From CBDTYW01 sp965364735 (GTDB lineage Bacteria > Actinomycetota > Nitriliruptoria > Nitriliruptorales > Nitriliruptoraceae), in NCBI GenBank assembly GCA_965364735.1, contig CBDTYW010000156.1:1-8853 (forward strand): a stretch of 8,853 nt of DNA, read 5' to 3'. The notes under the pieces were generated by a model that made no database searches, was not told the origin of the DNA, and worked only from the letters and a program-made list of their open reading frames with translations. Below are positions 1 to 6,214 of the stretch, piece by piece. Made by a program: the position numbers and the translations under genes. Position 1 is the first letter of the stretch. Each line of letters begins with the position of its first letter.

Positions 1-108
1 CCCACGCCGACTCCCACGCCGACCCCAACGCCCACGCCGACCCCGACCCCGACCCCCACCCCCACGCCGACCCCGACCCCCACGCCCACGCCCACGCCGA
101 CGCCGACG
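1..108 (+). repeat. (PT)18-coding low-complexity hexamer tract
   Basis: About 18 near-identical 6-nt units (ccN acN) encode alternating proline and threonine. Almost all variation falls at third codon positions, so the protein repeat is kept while the DNA varies. The tract may continue left of the window. Such tracts can change length by slippage, in steps that keep the frame only when multiples of 3 nt are gained or lost. Confidence 0.9.
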
Positions 109-447
109 GGGCCGTTGGTCGTCGACGACGTGGATCGTCCGATCCCCAGCCGGGGGACGATCGCGGAGGCCCTCAGGGTCAACCACAGCCAGCGCGGCGG
201 GACCGTCCAGGTTGCCGTCGAGATCGCCCACTCGCACCGCGGAGACCTGCGGATCGAGGCGATCGCTCCGAACGGCCGCGTCTTCCGGCTCAAGGACGAG
301 AACGCGAACGACTCAGGGCTCGATGTTCGTGAGAGCTACGCGATCGACGTCGGCAACGCACAGGTGCGCGGCCAGTGGCGGCTCCGTGTGAGCGACCGAG
401 GCAACGGGGGAAGCGGCCGGCTCACCGGATGGTCGCTCCAGTTCTGA
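1..447 (+). CDS. Secreted protein C-terminus: Pro-Thr linker plus P-domain (5' end outside window)
   Basis: The reading frame is open from base 1, so only the C-terminal 148 residues are present. Codons 1-36 are an unbroken run of 18 Pro-Thr pairs, the flexible extracellular linker seen in many actinobacterial secreted enzymes. After a Gly-Pro junction the last ~110 residues match the proprotein-convertase P-domain (P/Homo B family): a strand followed by HRGDLRIEAIAPNG, then an acidic/Asn-rich DENANDSGLD stretch, then GQWRLRVSDRGNGGSGRL and a terminal GWSLQF before TGA. In known proteins this beta-sandwich follows a subtilisin-like or other peptidase domain and helps folding or substrate binding outside the cell. 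The catalytic part would lie left of the window, so protease activity is inference; P-domains also occur on non-protease surface proteins. The next gene starts 69 nt downstream on the same strand, so co-transcription is possible. Confidence 0.88.
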   Translation, partial: PTPTPTPTPTPTPTPTPTPTPTPTPTPTPTPTPTPTGPLVVDDVDRPIPSRGTIAEALRVNHSQRGGTVQVAVEIAHSHRGDLRIEAIAPNGRVFRLKDENANDSGLDVRESYAIDVGNAQVRGQWRLRVSDRGNGGSGRLTGWSLQF

Positions 448-516
448 TCCGGGTGGGAGTTGGGTGCGCCGACCCGGTGCGCGACCCTGTGTGCACCCGC
501 ACCAGGAACCGCATCG

Positions 517-1626
517 ATGACCGCCGCAGCTCCCGCCTCGCGGATCCCGGACCGACCGAGCCGCAGAGCCGTCGCCGGCATCGTGGCCGGGGTCATCGGG
601 CTCGTCGCGATCGGCGTCGCCGCGTCGGCGCTCTTCCCCGATGCCTGCGCCCCGCTGGAGATCCAGCCGCTCGGCGTCCCGGCCACCGACCGGTTCCCTG
701 ACGGGGTGTTCGGCCCCGACGCGGGTGTTGCCGAGGTCGTCGAGGGGCTGAGGTCGAGCCTGGATCTCGGGCGTCCGAACGGGGCGGTCGACGTCGAGTC
801 GCCGCTGCGGCTGATCCCAGCTGACGGCGAGTCCGTGGTGGTGCTCGGCTCCACGGCGCGCGCCCTGAAGCTCGGCTTCGCGACCAGCACGCGTCAGCTC
901 GCGCTCGGCGACCAGGGTCTGGTTGCCGTTGCCGCCTACCGCGGGGCGGCCGTCATCGACGTGAACGCCTCGCCCCGCGTCATCGCCGTGATGAACGGCG
1001 ACCTCGAGCGGCTCGCCTGCGGCATCTTGGCGGACGGGCTCGACCTGCCCGTCGCGGTGGACCGCTCTCGGGTGCTGCACGCCGACGGTCTGACCCTCCT
1101 GGCGAACGGCCTCGACGGCTCGTCCCGCTGGGAGGTCGCGATGGACGCTCCGCTCCGCGGTGTCGCGCTCATCGGTGCGTCCGCGGTCAACCGGGTTGCC
1201 GTGACGCTGGACGAGACCGGATCACTGACAGCACGCTCGATGCTGGACGGGGAGATCCGCTGGTCCAGCGACCTGGTCGACGCCGATGCCCGGCTGCTGG
1301 CGGTCGACGACGACGCCGTTCTGATCCGTCGGCGCGGAGCGGTGACGCTTGTCGCGGCTGACTCGGGCGAGGTCGTGTGGCGCGTCGAGCGCGAGAGCGT
1401 GCTCAGCGGCGGACTGGCGGACGGGCGGGTCATCATCGAGGTCGGCGGCGAGGACGGGAACACCATCGAGACCCTGGACGCCGCTGACGGCTCCCTGCTC
1501 GCCACGTCCGGACCGGTCGACTCGGACGGCGTCACGAGCGTCGGGCACTACACCGGCATCGTGATCGGCTCACCGGTCCGTCGGATGCTGTTCTTCGGGC
1601 CGTTCGGCATCGAGGACGACGCCTGA
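517..1626 (+). CDS. Membrane-anchored PQQ-like beta-propeller protein
   Basis: 369 residues from the ATG at 517, chosen because AGGAA (504-508) lies 8 nt upstream; a TTG at 460 in the same frame would add 19 residues but has no ribosome-binding site. Residues 1-17 are basic and Pro/Ala-rich. Residues ~18-40 form one hydrophobic helix (AVAGIVAGVIGLVAIG), giving a single-pass anchor or uncleaved signal with the rest outside. The body has WD/PQQ-like blade repeats: DGSSRWEVAMDAPL (~200-213), ARSMLDGEIRWSSDL (~239-253), LVAADSGEVVWRVE (~278-291) and ETLDAADGSLLATSG (~318-332), each with the 'A.dG...W' turn of quinoprotein-type propellers. No catalytic quinoprotein signature is visible, so a scaffold or binding role, as in BamB-like or PQQ-binding-like proteins, is more likely than dehydrogenase activity. 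Two cysteines (44, 168) could pair outside the cell. The substrate and partner are unknown. Its neighbours are a secreted P-domain protein and a prepilin. Confidence 0.85.
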   Translation: MTAAAPASRIPDRPSRRAVAGIVAGVIGLVAIGVAASALFPDACAPLEIQPLGVPATDRFPDGVFGPDAGVAEVVEGLRSSLDLGRPNGAVDVESPLRLIPADGESVVVLGSTARALKLGFATSTRQLALGDQGLVAVAAYRGAAVIDVNASPRVIAVMNGDLERLACGILADGLDLPVAVDRSRVLHADGLTLLANGLDGSSRWEVAMDAPLRGVALIGASAVNRVAVTLDETGSLTARSMLDGEIRWSSDLVDADARLLAVDDDAVLIRRRGAVTLVAADSGEVVWRVERESVLSGGLADGRVIIEVGGEDGNTIETLDAADGSLLATSGPVDSDGVTSVGHYTGIVIGSPVRRMLFFGPFGIEDDA

Positions 1627-1627
1627 C

Positions 1628-1650
1628 GTCGACCCTCCTCAGGGGTGTCG
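1628..1650 (+). terminator. Possible weak terminator hairpin after the propeller gene
   Basis: Starting 2 nt after the stop codon, CGACCC can pair with GGGGTGTCG around a short loop, leaving one bulged T. There is no T-run after it, so it is only a weak candidate for an intrinsic terminator. It could instead help protect the 3' end of the mRNA. Confidence 0.25.
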
Positions 1651-1691
1651 TGCTGACGACCAAACCCCGCGTGACCACGGATGGGCCATCA

Positions 1692-1829
1692 GTCCGCCTC
1701 CGGTCGCCCGGACGGACCGCGAGCGCGCGATGGTGCGGAGGCCATGGACGGTCAGTGCTCGGCGCGTCAAGCCGCGCCCCGTGATGTGCCGATGGCATGG
1801 GTCAACGGGCTGCCGGCGTGATCGCTGGC
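1692..1829 (+). promoter_or_regulatory. Structured leader upstream of the prepilin gene
   Basis: The 225 nt between the propeller and prepilin genes hold successive inverted repeats. The first (1692-1717) is GTCCG, an internal loop, then CCGG-TCGC-CCGG and CGGAC. The second (1761-1778) is GGCGCG-TCAAGC-CGCGCC, a perfect 6-bp stem. The third (1787-1797) is TGCC-GAT-GGCA. The last (1812-1829) is GCCGGCG-TGAT-CGCTGGC, 7 bp with one G-T pair, ending 9 nt before the Shine-Dalgarno sequence. This spacing could allow control of pilin translation. GC-rich DNA forms chance hairpins easily, and I cannot show covariation. The tail from 1804 has a faint likeness to the end of c-di-GMP-I riboswitches, but their GNRA loop and GACGCAAAGCC core are absent, so no riboswitch class is assigned. 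Confidence 0.3.
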
Positions 1830-1838
1830 CGACCGACC

Positions 1839-1846
1839 AGGAGGAG
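1839..1846 (+). promoter_or_regulatory. Strong Shine-Dalgarno of the prepilin gene
   Basis: AGGAGGAG lies 5 nt before the ATG at 1852 and fixes the start of the prepilin gene. It is the strongest ribosome-binding site in the window, consistent with a structural protein made in quantity. Confidence 0.8.
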
Positions 1847-1851
1847 CCCGC

Positions 1852-2325
1852 ATGTCCCTGCGCAGCCGCACGTCCCATGAGGACGGCTTCACCCTGGTCG
1901 AGCTGCTGACGGTCGTCGTGGTGATCGGGCTCCTGTCATCGATCGCCCTGCCCCGGTTCCTCGGCCAGCGCGAGCGCGCTGCCACGGCCTCCGCGATCTC
2001 CACGCTGCGAGGCGCCTACATCGCCGTCCCGGAGCTCCTCGTCGACACCGGCAACTTCCCCAGCGAGGCCGCGGTCGAGACGCAGATCGAGCGGCAGCTG
2101 CGCACCTTCGACATCGTCGGACCTGCGGACGGCTCGGAGGACACGCACATGATCTCCGTCTCCACGTCAGGCGGCCAGCGACTCGTCATGGCGACGCGTT
2201 CCGTGATGGGCGAGTGCTTCTTCCAACGCGTCGACGTGGAGGGCAACGTCGCCCGGCATCGCACGTCCGACGCGGTCTGCTCCGCCGACGCGTTCCAGGA
2301 CGCGGATGTCCCCAGCGGCTGGTGA
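1852..2325 (+). CDS. Type IV prepilin-like protein
   Basis: 157 residues. The N-terminus is a class III (type IV pilin) signal: a 12-residue charged leader ending in Gly12, then FTLVELLTVVVVIGLLSSIALPRFL. The prepilin peptidase is expected to cut between Gly12 and Phe13; Phe is the residue normally methylated, and Glu17 is the conserved Glu+5 needed for assembly. Pro34 kinks the N-terminal helix as in other pilins. The mature ~145-residue protein has a soluble head with two cysteines (122 and 143) near the C-terminus that could form the usual D-region disulfide. The size fits a major or minor pilin or a type II secretion pseudopilin; these cannot be told apart here. No prepilin peptidase, assembly ATPase or platform gene is in the window, so assembly genes must be elsewhere. 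The gene has its own long leader and a strong ribosome-binding site, and may be transcribed alone. Confidence 0.93.
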   Translation: MSLRSRTSHEDGFTLVELLTVVVVIGLLSSIALPRFLGQRERAATASAISTLRGAYIAVPELLVDTGNFPSEAAVETQIERQLRTFDIVGPADGSEDTHMISVSTSGGQRLVMATRSVMGECFFQRVDVEGNVARHRTSDAVCSADAFQDADVPSGW

Positions 2326-2708
2326 CCACGACCTGCGGGTGACGCGAGGAGCAGGGGAGCTCCTGGGGGGCAGCACCCGCACCAACGACCGATGGCCGAG
2401 ACAGCGTGAGCTGGCTCGGCCTGGTCGGGGGCACCGAGGGAGTGCGTGGCTGGTACCCCACGTGGGAGGGCGTCACCGCCGCCTTCCGGGGGAGTGTGCG
2501 GCGGTGCGCCCGTCATGGGTCAGACCTCGGGGTCGGCCAGAAGTTGCGCGGGAAGGTCGGTATTTTTTCTGTCACCGGTTGGCGCAACCTTCCGTGACGG
2601 GCCGGGTCTGAACCACAAGCCCTCCTCCAGATCGACGATGTCATCGACACCAGCACGCGAGCAGACCGACCGGCCGCGGCCACCGCTGCGGCTCGGCCGA
2701 CCGACGTC
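2326..2708. other. 383-nt gap with T-run and small inverted repeats
   Basis: I find no convincing gene here. A GTG at 2406 opens 63 codons ending at 2597, but it has no ribosome-binding site, no recognisable motif and loses GC bias near its end. Visible structure: the palindrome GGAGCTCC at 2356-2363 shortly after the pilin stop; a T-run (TATTTTTT, 2561-2568) that stands out in such GC-rich DNA; and the inverted repeat GGTTG-GCG-CAACC (2577-2589), a possible operator. A weak stem CGGCC (2534-2538) with GGTCG (2555-2559) stands just before the T-run and could be a poor terminator for the pilin transcript. The run also sits 70-150 nt before the sigma gene, where a promoter is expected. GGAAG at 2551 resembles an ECF -35, but no matching -10 lies at the usual 16-17 nt. 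From 2598 the sigma-factor frame is already open. Confidence 0.5.
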
Positions 2709-3260
2709 GTGCTCGTCCGGTTCGCCAAGGCCGGCGACGTTGCATCGTTCGAAGAGCTCGTGCGGCGCCATCACCGCCGGATGTTCGCGGTGGCGCTGCG
2801 GATCGTGAGGAACAGATCCGACGCGGAGGACGCGACCCAGGACGCGTTCGTGCGGGCATGGAAAGCACTTCCCGGCTACCGCGGAGACAGCGCCTTCTCG
2901 ACGTGGCTCTACAGGATCACGACCAACGTCGCCCTCAACATGGTCAACCGACGGCCCCAGCACCGCTCGAACGAGGTGGTGCCTGAGCACCACGATCCCC
3001 GATCCGGGACCGAGGATCGGGTCATCGGACGGGAACGGATCGACATCGTGCTGGCAGCGCTCGAACAGCTCACGCCGGAGCAACGGGCCACCTACGTGCT
3101 GCGCGACGTCGAGGGTCTGAGCTACGAGGATGTTGCCTCGAGCCTCGACGTCAGCGTCTCCGCCGTGAAGTCCCGTCTGTTCCGAGCCAGAACGATGATC
3201 GCCGAACAGCTCGCCGAGTACGACCGCGCCGAACCGCTGGAAGGAGGAGTGACCGTATGA
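2709..3260 (+). CDS. ECF-family RNA polymerase sigma factor
   Basis: 183 residues from the GTG at 2709. Region 2 spans about residues 12-80: FEELVRRHHRRMF, then DAEDATQDAFVRAWKAL (core-polymerase binding) and FSTWLYRITTNVALNM (-10 recognition). A variable linker (~82-108) follows, then region 4 (~112-165) with LTPEQRATYVLRDVEGLSYEDVA and the helix-turn-helix SVSAVKSRLFRAR that reads the -35. Regions 1 and 3 are absent, which defines the ECF group. The product directs RNA polymerase to a stress or envelope regulon, identity unknown. The start is uncertain: GTG 2709 has no Shine-Dalgarno sequence and begins abnormally close to region 2. The frame is open back to 2598 with coding-like codon use but no ATG, GTG or TTG, while an ATG at 2638 lies in another frame. 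A leaderless transcript, a rare start codon or a sequencing frameshift could explain this. The stop overlaps the next start (ATGA). Confidence 0.93.
   Translation: MLVRFAKAGDVASFEELVRRHHRRMFAVALRIVRNRSDAEDATQDAFVRAWKALPGYRGDSAFSTWLYRITTNVALNMVNRRPQHRSNEVVPEHHDPRSGTEDRVIGRERIDIVLAALEQLTPEQRATYVLRDVEGLSYEDVASSLDVSVSAVKSRLFRARTMIAEQLAEYDRAEPLEGGVTV
3239..3249 (+). promoter_or_regulatory. Ribosome-binding site for the small coupled gene
   Basis: The purine-rich stretch containing GGAAGGAGGAG inside the end of the sigma gene stands 7 nt before the ATG at 3257. Together with the ATGA overlap it indicates translational coupling, so both proteins would be made in linked amounts. Confidence 0.7.
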
Positions 3261-3523
3261 ACGACCTGAACCTGAACCTTCGCGATGGCACCGAGGACCC
3301 CGATGCTCTCGACGCGGTCACCCTTCGCCTCGTCGTCGACGCGGCTGCCCTGCTGCGCGCGGCCGAGCCCGACGACGAAGCCGCGATCGAGCGAACGATC
3401 GAGCGCGTCCGAGGAGAGGCAGGCGTCGTCCAGCTCTTGCGTGCGCTCGGGGGCTCCTTCCAGCGCGTGTCCGGCGCCGCCCCGGACCTCTTCGGGCCGA
3501 GCGACACGCCCGACATCGGCTGA
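3257..3523 (+). CDS. Small acidic protein translationally coupled to the sigma factor
   Basis: 88 residues; I do not recognise the family. The ATG overlaps the sigma-factor stop by 4 nt and has a good ribosome-binding site. The N-terminus is Asn/Leu/Asp-rich (MNDLNLNLRDG). Two probable helices follow: ~17-36 (LDAVTLRLVVDAAALLRAAE) and ~40-65 (acidic, with ERTIERVRGEAGVVQLLRAL). The C-terminus is a short, flexible, Pro/Asp-rich tail. There is no membrane helix, signal peptide, cysteine, or the HxxxCxxC motif of zinc-binding anti-sigma factors. Position suggests a regulator or partner of the sigma factor, for instance a small cytoplasmic anti-sigma protein, but this rests only on context. High GC at third positions and coding overlap support a real gene. 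Confidence 0.72.
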   Translation: MNDLNLNLRDGTEDPDALDAVTLRLVVDAAALLRAAEPDDEAAIERTIERVRGEAGVVQLLRALGGSFQRVSGAAPDLFGPSDTPDIG

Positions 3524-3594
3524 TCCGGACCTTGCGGACGCCATCTCGGCGGGCTGGGGCCTAATCTCACGATCCCGCAACCAGCGAGAACCGT

Positions 3595-4341
3595 GTGGAA
3601 GACCTGCTCGCCGTCGATGGCATGATCGTCGCGCCGCTGATCCCGCTCGTGGTCTGCATCATCTTGGCCTTCGTGCTGTCCATCATCATCCAGCGGGCTG
3701 GCGTCAAGCTGCTCGAGGACGAGGAGCAGGCACAGAAGCTGGCGCGCACGTCGTTCTCCGGCATCGTCGCTGCCGGGGTGCTGCTGGCGGTGGGGCGGCT
3801 GGTGGGGCGCGAAGCCACGGATGAAGCGCTGTCGGACTCGCTCGGCGGGATCGTTCGCGGGCTTCCGGGCGTCATCGCTGCGTTCGTGCTCGTCATCGGG
3901 GCGCTGCTCGTCGCGGGGTTCATGCGAGCAACACTGATCCGGATGCTCGGCGCTGCGCAGCCGCGCATGGCCAAGGTCGTCGGAGCGGTGGCGTACTGGG
4001 CCATCGTGATCCTCGTTTCGCTCATCGCGCTCGAGGGCGCGGGGATGGAGACGGGCATCCTCGAGCAGCTGTTGATGCTGATCGCCGGTGGGGGCGTGTT
4101 CGCAGCAGCGTTGGCGCTCGGCCTCGGAACGCGCGACGTGATCGCCGGGGTGGCCGCGGGTCGCCACGTCGATCAGATCCTGGAGGCGGGCGACCATGTG
4201 GTGATCGGTGAGATCGAGGGGATGGTCGTCGGGGTCGGGCACGCGAGCGTGCGCGTCGAGACGGCGCGCGGGTCCGTGGAGGTGCCGAACACGGCGTTCC
4301 TGACCGCGCCAGCGCGGGTGATCCCCCGACTTGACGGCTGA
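3595..4341 (+). CDS. Small MscS-family (mechanosensitive channel-like) membrane protein
   Basis: 248 residues from the GTG at 3595, which has a weak GCGAGAA site upstream; an ATG at 3622 is the alternative and would remove nine residues. Predicted membrane helices: ~12-33, a less hydrophobic one ~54-70, ~91-113, ~126-147 and ~157-178. The stretch ~83-116 (LGGIVRGLPGVIAAFVLVIGALL) resembles the 'conserved TM helix' repeat found before MscS domains. The last helix (GGGVFAAALALGLGTRDVIAGV) is the Gly/Ala-rich pore helix of MscS, and ~190-235 (ILEAGDHVVIGEIEGMVVGVG...SVEVPNTAFL) is the following beta domain. The protein ends about 13 residues after the PN motif, so the C-terminal alpha/beta vestibule of classical MscS is missing. 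A likely role is ion or solute release under membrane tension, or a related membrane sensing role. It lies 71 nt after the sigma-linked pair and may share its transcript. Confidence 0.85.
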   Translation: MEDLLAVDGMIVAPLIPLVVCIILAFVLSIIIQRAGVKLLEDEEQAQKLARTSFSGIVAAGVLLAVGRLVGREATDEALSDSLGGIVRGLPGVIAAFVLVIGALLVAGFMRATLIRMLGAAQPRMAKVVGAVAYWAIVILVSLIALEGAGMETGILEQLLMLIAGGGVFAAALALGLGTRDVIAGVAAGRHVDQILEAGDHVVIGEIEGMVVGVGHASVRVETARGSVEVPNTAFLTAPARVIPRLDG

Positions 4342-4354
4342 GGCCGCAGGCCGT
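4334..4354 (+). terminator. Possible terminator hairpin at the end of the channel gene
   Basis: ACGGCTG pairs with CAGGCCGT around the loop AGGCCG, 7 bp with one bulged G. The stem includes the stop codon of the channel gene. There is no T-run after it, so intrinsic termination would be weak. Confidence 0.3.
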
Positions 4355-4386
4355 TCACGCACGTTGTGCATGCAGATGTACGCGCG

Positions 4387-4416
4387 GTGCGCACGGTCGT
4401 GACTGAGAGTCGACCG
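4387..4416. promoter_or_regulatory. Inverted repeats upstream of the dehydrogenase gene
   Basis: An 8-bp palindrome GTGCGCAC (4387-4394) is followed at once by a hairpin in which CGGTC-GT-GACT pairs with AGTC-GACCG around GAG, giving 9 bp with a 2-nt bulge (4394-4416). A second palindrome, TGCATGCA, stands at 4367-4374. These lie 80-130 nt before the dehydrogenase start, where an operator would be expected, but a terminator for the upstream gene is equally possible. I could not place a convincing -35/-10 pair in 4342-4493. Confidence 0.3.
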
Positions 4417-4493
4417 GTTTGGCCATGTTCAGCCCATCGTAGTGATCCACATCGGTCCCCAAGGGCCGGTGACCGACGTCCACGGAGTTCCCG

Positions 4494-6164
4494 ATGACCA
4501 TCCCCGAGCCGTCCGCCGAAGGCGCAACCGTCACCGACCTCGGCGAGCGCGCCCGGGGCGATCTGGCCCTCGCCGAGACCGCGGGGCTCGCGGACGTGCG
4601 CGCGCTCAGCCCAGACGTCCCGCTGTCCGCGAACCGGCTCCGACAGCTGCGTGACCGCGTGACCGTCACCGGGGAGCGCGGGACCATCGACGTCGACCTC
4701 CCGCTGACCGGCGAGGTCTTCGCTGACGTCCCGGCCGGGACGGCCGAGGACGTCGCGGCGGCCGTCGCGCGCGCCCGCATCGCGCAGGAGCGCTGGGCGG
4801 AGACGCCCATGCGTGATCGCGCCCGCGTCCTGCGCCGCTTCGCGACCATGATCCTCCAGCGCCAGGTCGAGATCCTCGACGTGGTCCAGATGGAGACCGG
4901 CAAGAGCCGCGCGAGCGCGTTCGAGGAGGTCGCCGACGTCGCGATCGTCGCGAACCACTACGCGCGCACCGGAGCCCGCGACCTCGCTCCGGTTCGTCGG
5001 CCAGGAGCGCTGCCGCTGCTCACGCAGACCACCGAGCTGCGCCACCCGCGCGGCGTCATCGGCTTCATCGCGCCGTGGAACTACCCGCTGTCGATGGGCA
5101 TCACCGACGCCCTCCCGGCCCTGATGGCCGGCAACGGCGCGGTCATCAAGCCGGCCTCGCAGACGCCGTACACGCTCCTGTGGGTCGCTGAGCTGATGGA
5201 CCTCGCAGGGCTGCCGCGCGACCTCCTGCACGTCGTCACCGGAAGCGGCTCGATCGTCGGGACCGCGATCGTGGAGACCTGCGACTTCGTCACCTTCACC
5301 GGGTCGACGGCGACCGGGACGAAGATCGCGGAGGGCGCGGCCTCACGGCTGATCGGCTGCGCGCTGGAGCTCGGCGGGAAGAACGCCCTGCTCGTCCTCG
5401 ACGACGCGAGCATGACCAAGGCCGTCGACATCGCGATCCGCGGGACCTACGCCAACGCCGGCCAGCTCTGCATCTCGTTCGAGCGCATCTACGTCCACGA
5501 GTCGCTGCGGGCGGAGTTCACCCGTCGGTTCGTCGACCGCGTCGAGGGGCTGGAGCTCAGCAACCGCATCGGCTGGGGCGGTGACGTCGGCTCGTTGATC
5601 TCCGAGGACCAACTGCAGGTCGTCACCGAGCACGTCGAGGATGCGGTCGCCAAGGGTGCGACCGTCCTGGCTGGTGGGCTCGCCCGCCCCGACATCGGCC
5701 CGCGCTTCTTCGGACCGACCGTCCTCACCGACGTCACCCCGGACATGACGGTGTTCGCCGAGGAGACCTTCGGCCCCGTGGTGTCGATCTACGGCTACGC
5801 GGACGTCGACGACGCGATCGAGCGGATCAACGCCTCGCGGTACGGGCTGAACGCCGCGGTCGTGACGCGCAACGTCAGCCGCGGCAAGCAGATCGGGGCA
5901 CGGCTCGAGGCCGGAACGGTCAACGTCAACGAGGCCTACGCCGCCGCGTGGGCGTCCGCCGGAGCACCGATGGGTGGCTTCAAGGACTCCGGGCTCGGAC
6001 GACGTCACGGTGTTGACGGCATCCACAAGTACACCGAGGTCCAGACCGTCGCGGTCCAGCGGCTCCTCCCGGTCACCGAGATCCCGTTCCTGGCTGCCGA
6101 GCAGTCCGCGAAGGTCCTGACCGTCGCCCTGCGTGCACTGCACGCCCTGCCGCTGCGCCGCTGA
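4494..6164 (+). CDS. gabD2: NAD(P)+-dependent succinate-semialdehyde dehydrogenase, GabD2-like
   Basis: 556 residues; GGAG at 4484-4487 lies 6 nt before the ATG. An aldehyde dehydrogenase with the full active site: Asn196 in APWNYP, Lys219 in VIKP (cofactor), the FTGST loop (~268-272), general base Glu292 in ELGGKN, nucleophile Cys326 in AGQLCIS and Glu424 in EETFGP. Long stretches closely recall mycobacterial GabD2: TPYTLLWVAELMDLAGLPR, FTGSTATGTKIAEGA, NAGQLCISFERIYV, VGSLISEDQL and APMGGFKDSGLGRRHG. The expected reaction is succinate semialdehyde to succinate, the last step of GABA and putrescine breakdown feeding the TCA cycle, in the cytoplasm. Some relatives accept other aldehydes, so the substrate is inferred. 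The ~55-residue N-terminal extension before the catalytic fold has no recognised motif and is longer than in GabD2. The gene faces an amine oxidase across a shared terminator region, which supports a role in amine catabolism. Confidence 0.93.
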   Translation: MTIPEPSAEGATVTDLGERARGDLALAETAGLADVRALSPDVPLSANRLRQLRDRVTVTGERGTIDVDLPLTGEVFADVPAGTAEDVAAAVARARIAQERWAETPMRDRARVLRRFATMILQRQVEILDVVQMETGKSRASAFEEVADVAIVANHYARTGARDLAPVRRPGALPLLTQTTELRHPRGVIGFIAPWNYPLSMGITDALPALMAGNGAVIKPASQTPYTLLWVAELMDLAGLPRDLLHVVTGSGSIVGTAIVETCDFVTFTGSTATGTKIAEGAASRLIGCALELGGKNALLVLDDASMTKAVDIAIRGTYANAGQLCISFERIYVHESLRAEFTRRFVDRVEGLELSNRIGWGGDVGSLISEDQLQVVTEHVEDAVAKGATVLAGGLARPDIGPRFFGPTVLTDVTPDMTVFAEETFGPVVSIYGYADVDDAIERINASRYGLNAAVVTRNVSRGKQIGARLEAGTVNVNEAYAAAWASAGAPMGGFKDSGLGRRHGVDGIHKYTEVQTVAVQRLLPVTEIPFLAAEQSAKVLTVALRALHALPLRR

Positions 6165-6178
6165 CCACCAACGTCCGA

Positions 6179-6211
6179 CCGGTGGCGCGGCCCTCCCGCA
6201 GGCGCCACCGG
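6179..6211. terminator. Strong hairpin between convergent genes, probable bidirectional terminator
   Basis: CCGGTGGCGC (6179-6188) pairs perfectly with GCGCCACCGG (6202-6211) around a 13-nt loop. It starts 14 nt after the dehydrogenase stop. A perfect 10-bp GC stem between convergent genes fits a shared terminator. It lacks a T-run on either strand, common in high-GC actinobacteria, where stem strength alone may cause termination. Confidence 0.55.
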
Positions 6212-6214
6212 CCG

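Noticed and set aside
1650..1816. c-di-GMP-I (GEMM) riboswitch upstream of the prepilin
   Set aside because: Some fragments (AAACC near 1662, CAAGCC near 1768, ACGGGCTGCCG near 1805) look suggestive, but they are not in the right order and spacing, and the GNRA loop and GACGCAAAGCC core are absent.
2406..2597. 63-codon GTG-started frame between prepilin and sigma genes
   Set aside because: No ribosome-binding site, no recognisable motif, and its end runs through the T-run with loss of third-position GC bias. It is probably chance.
3562..3567. TAATCT as a -10 promoter element for the channel gene
   Set aside because: No -35 hexamer lies at an acceptable spacing (TTGCGG is 24 nt upstream), so it is not listed as a promoter.
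3151..4371. 406-codon minus-strand frame opposite the channel and small-protein genes
   Set aside because: It has no recognisable domain and is rich in Arg/His/Asp, as expected for antisense reading of GC-rich coding DNA. The plus strand carries clear membrane-protein and MscS features.
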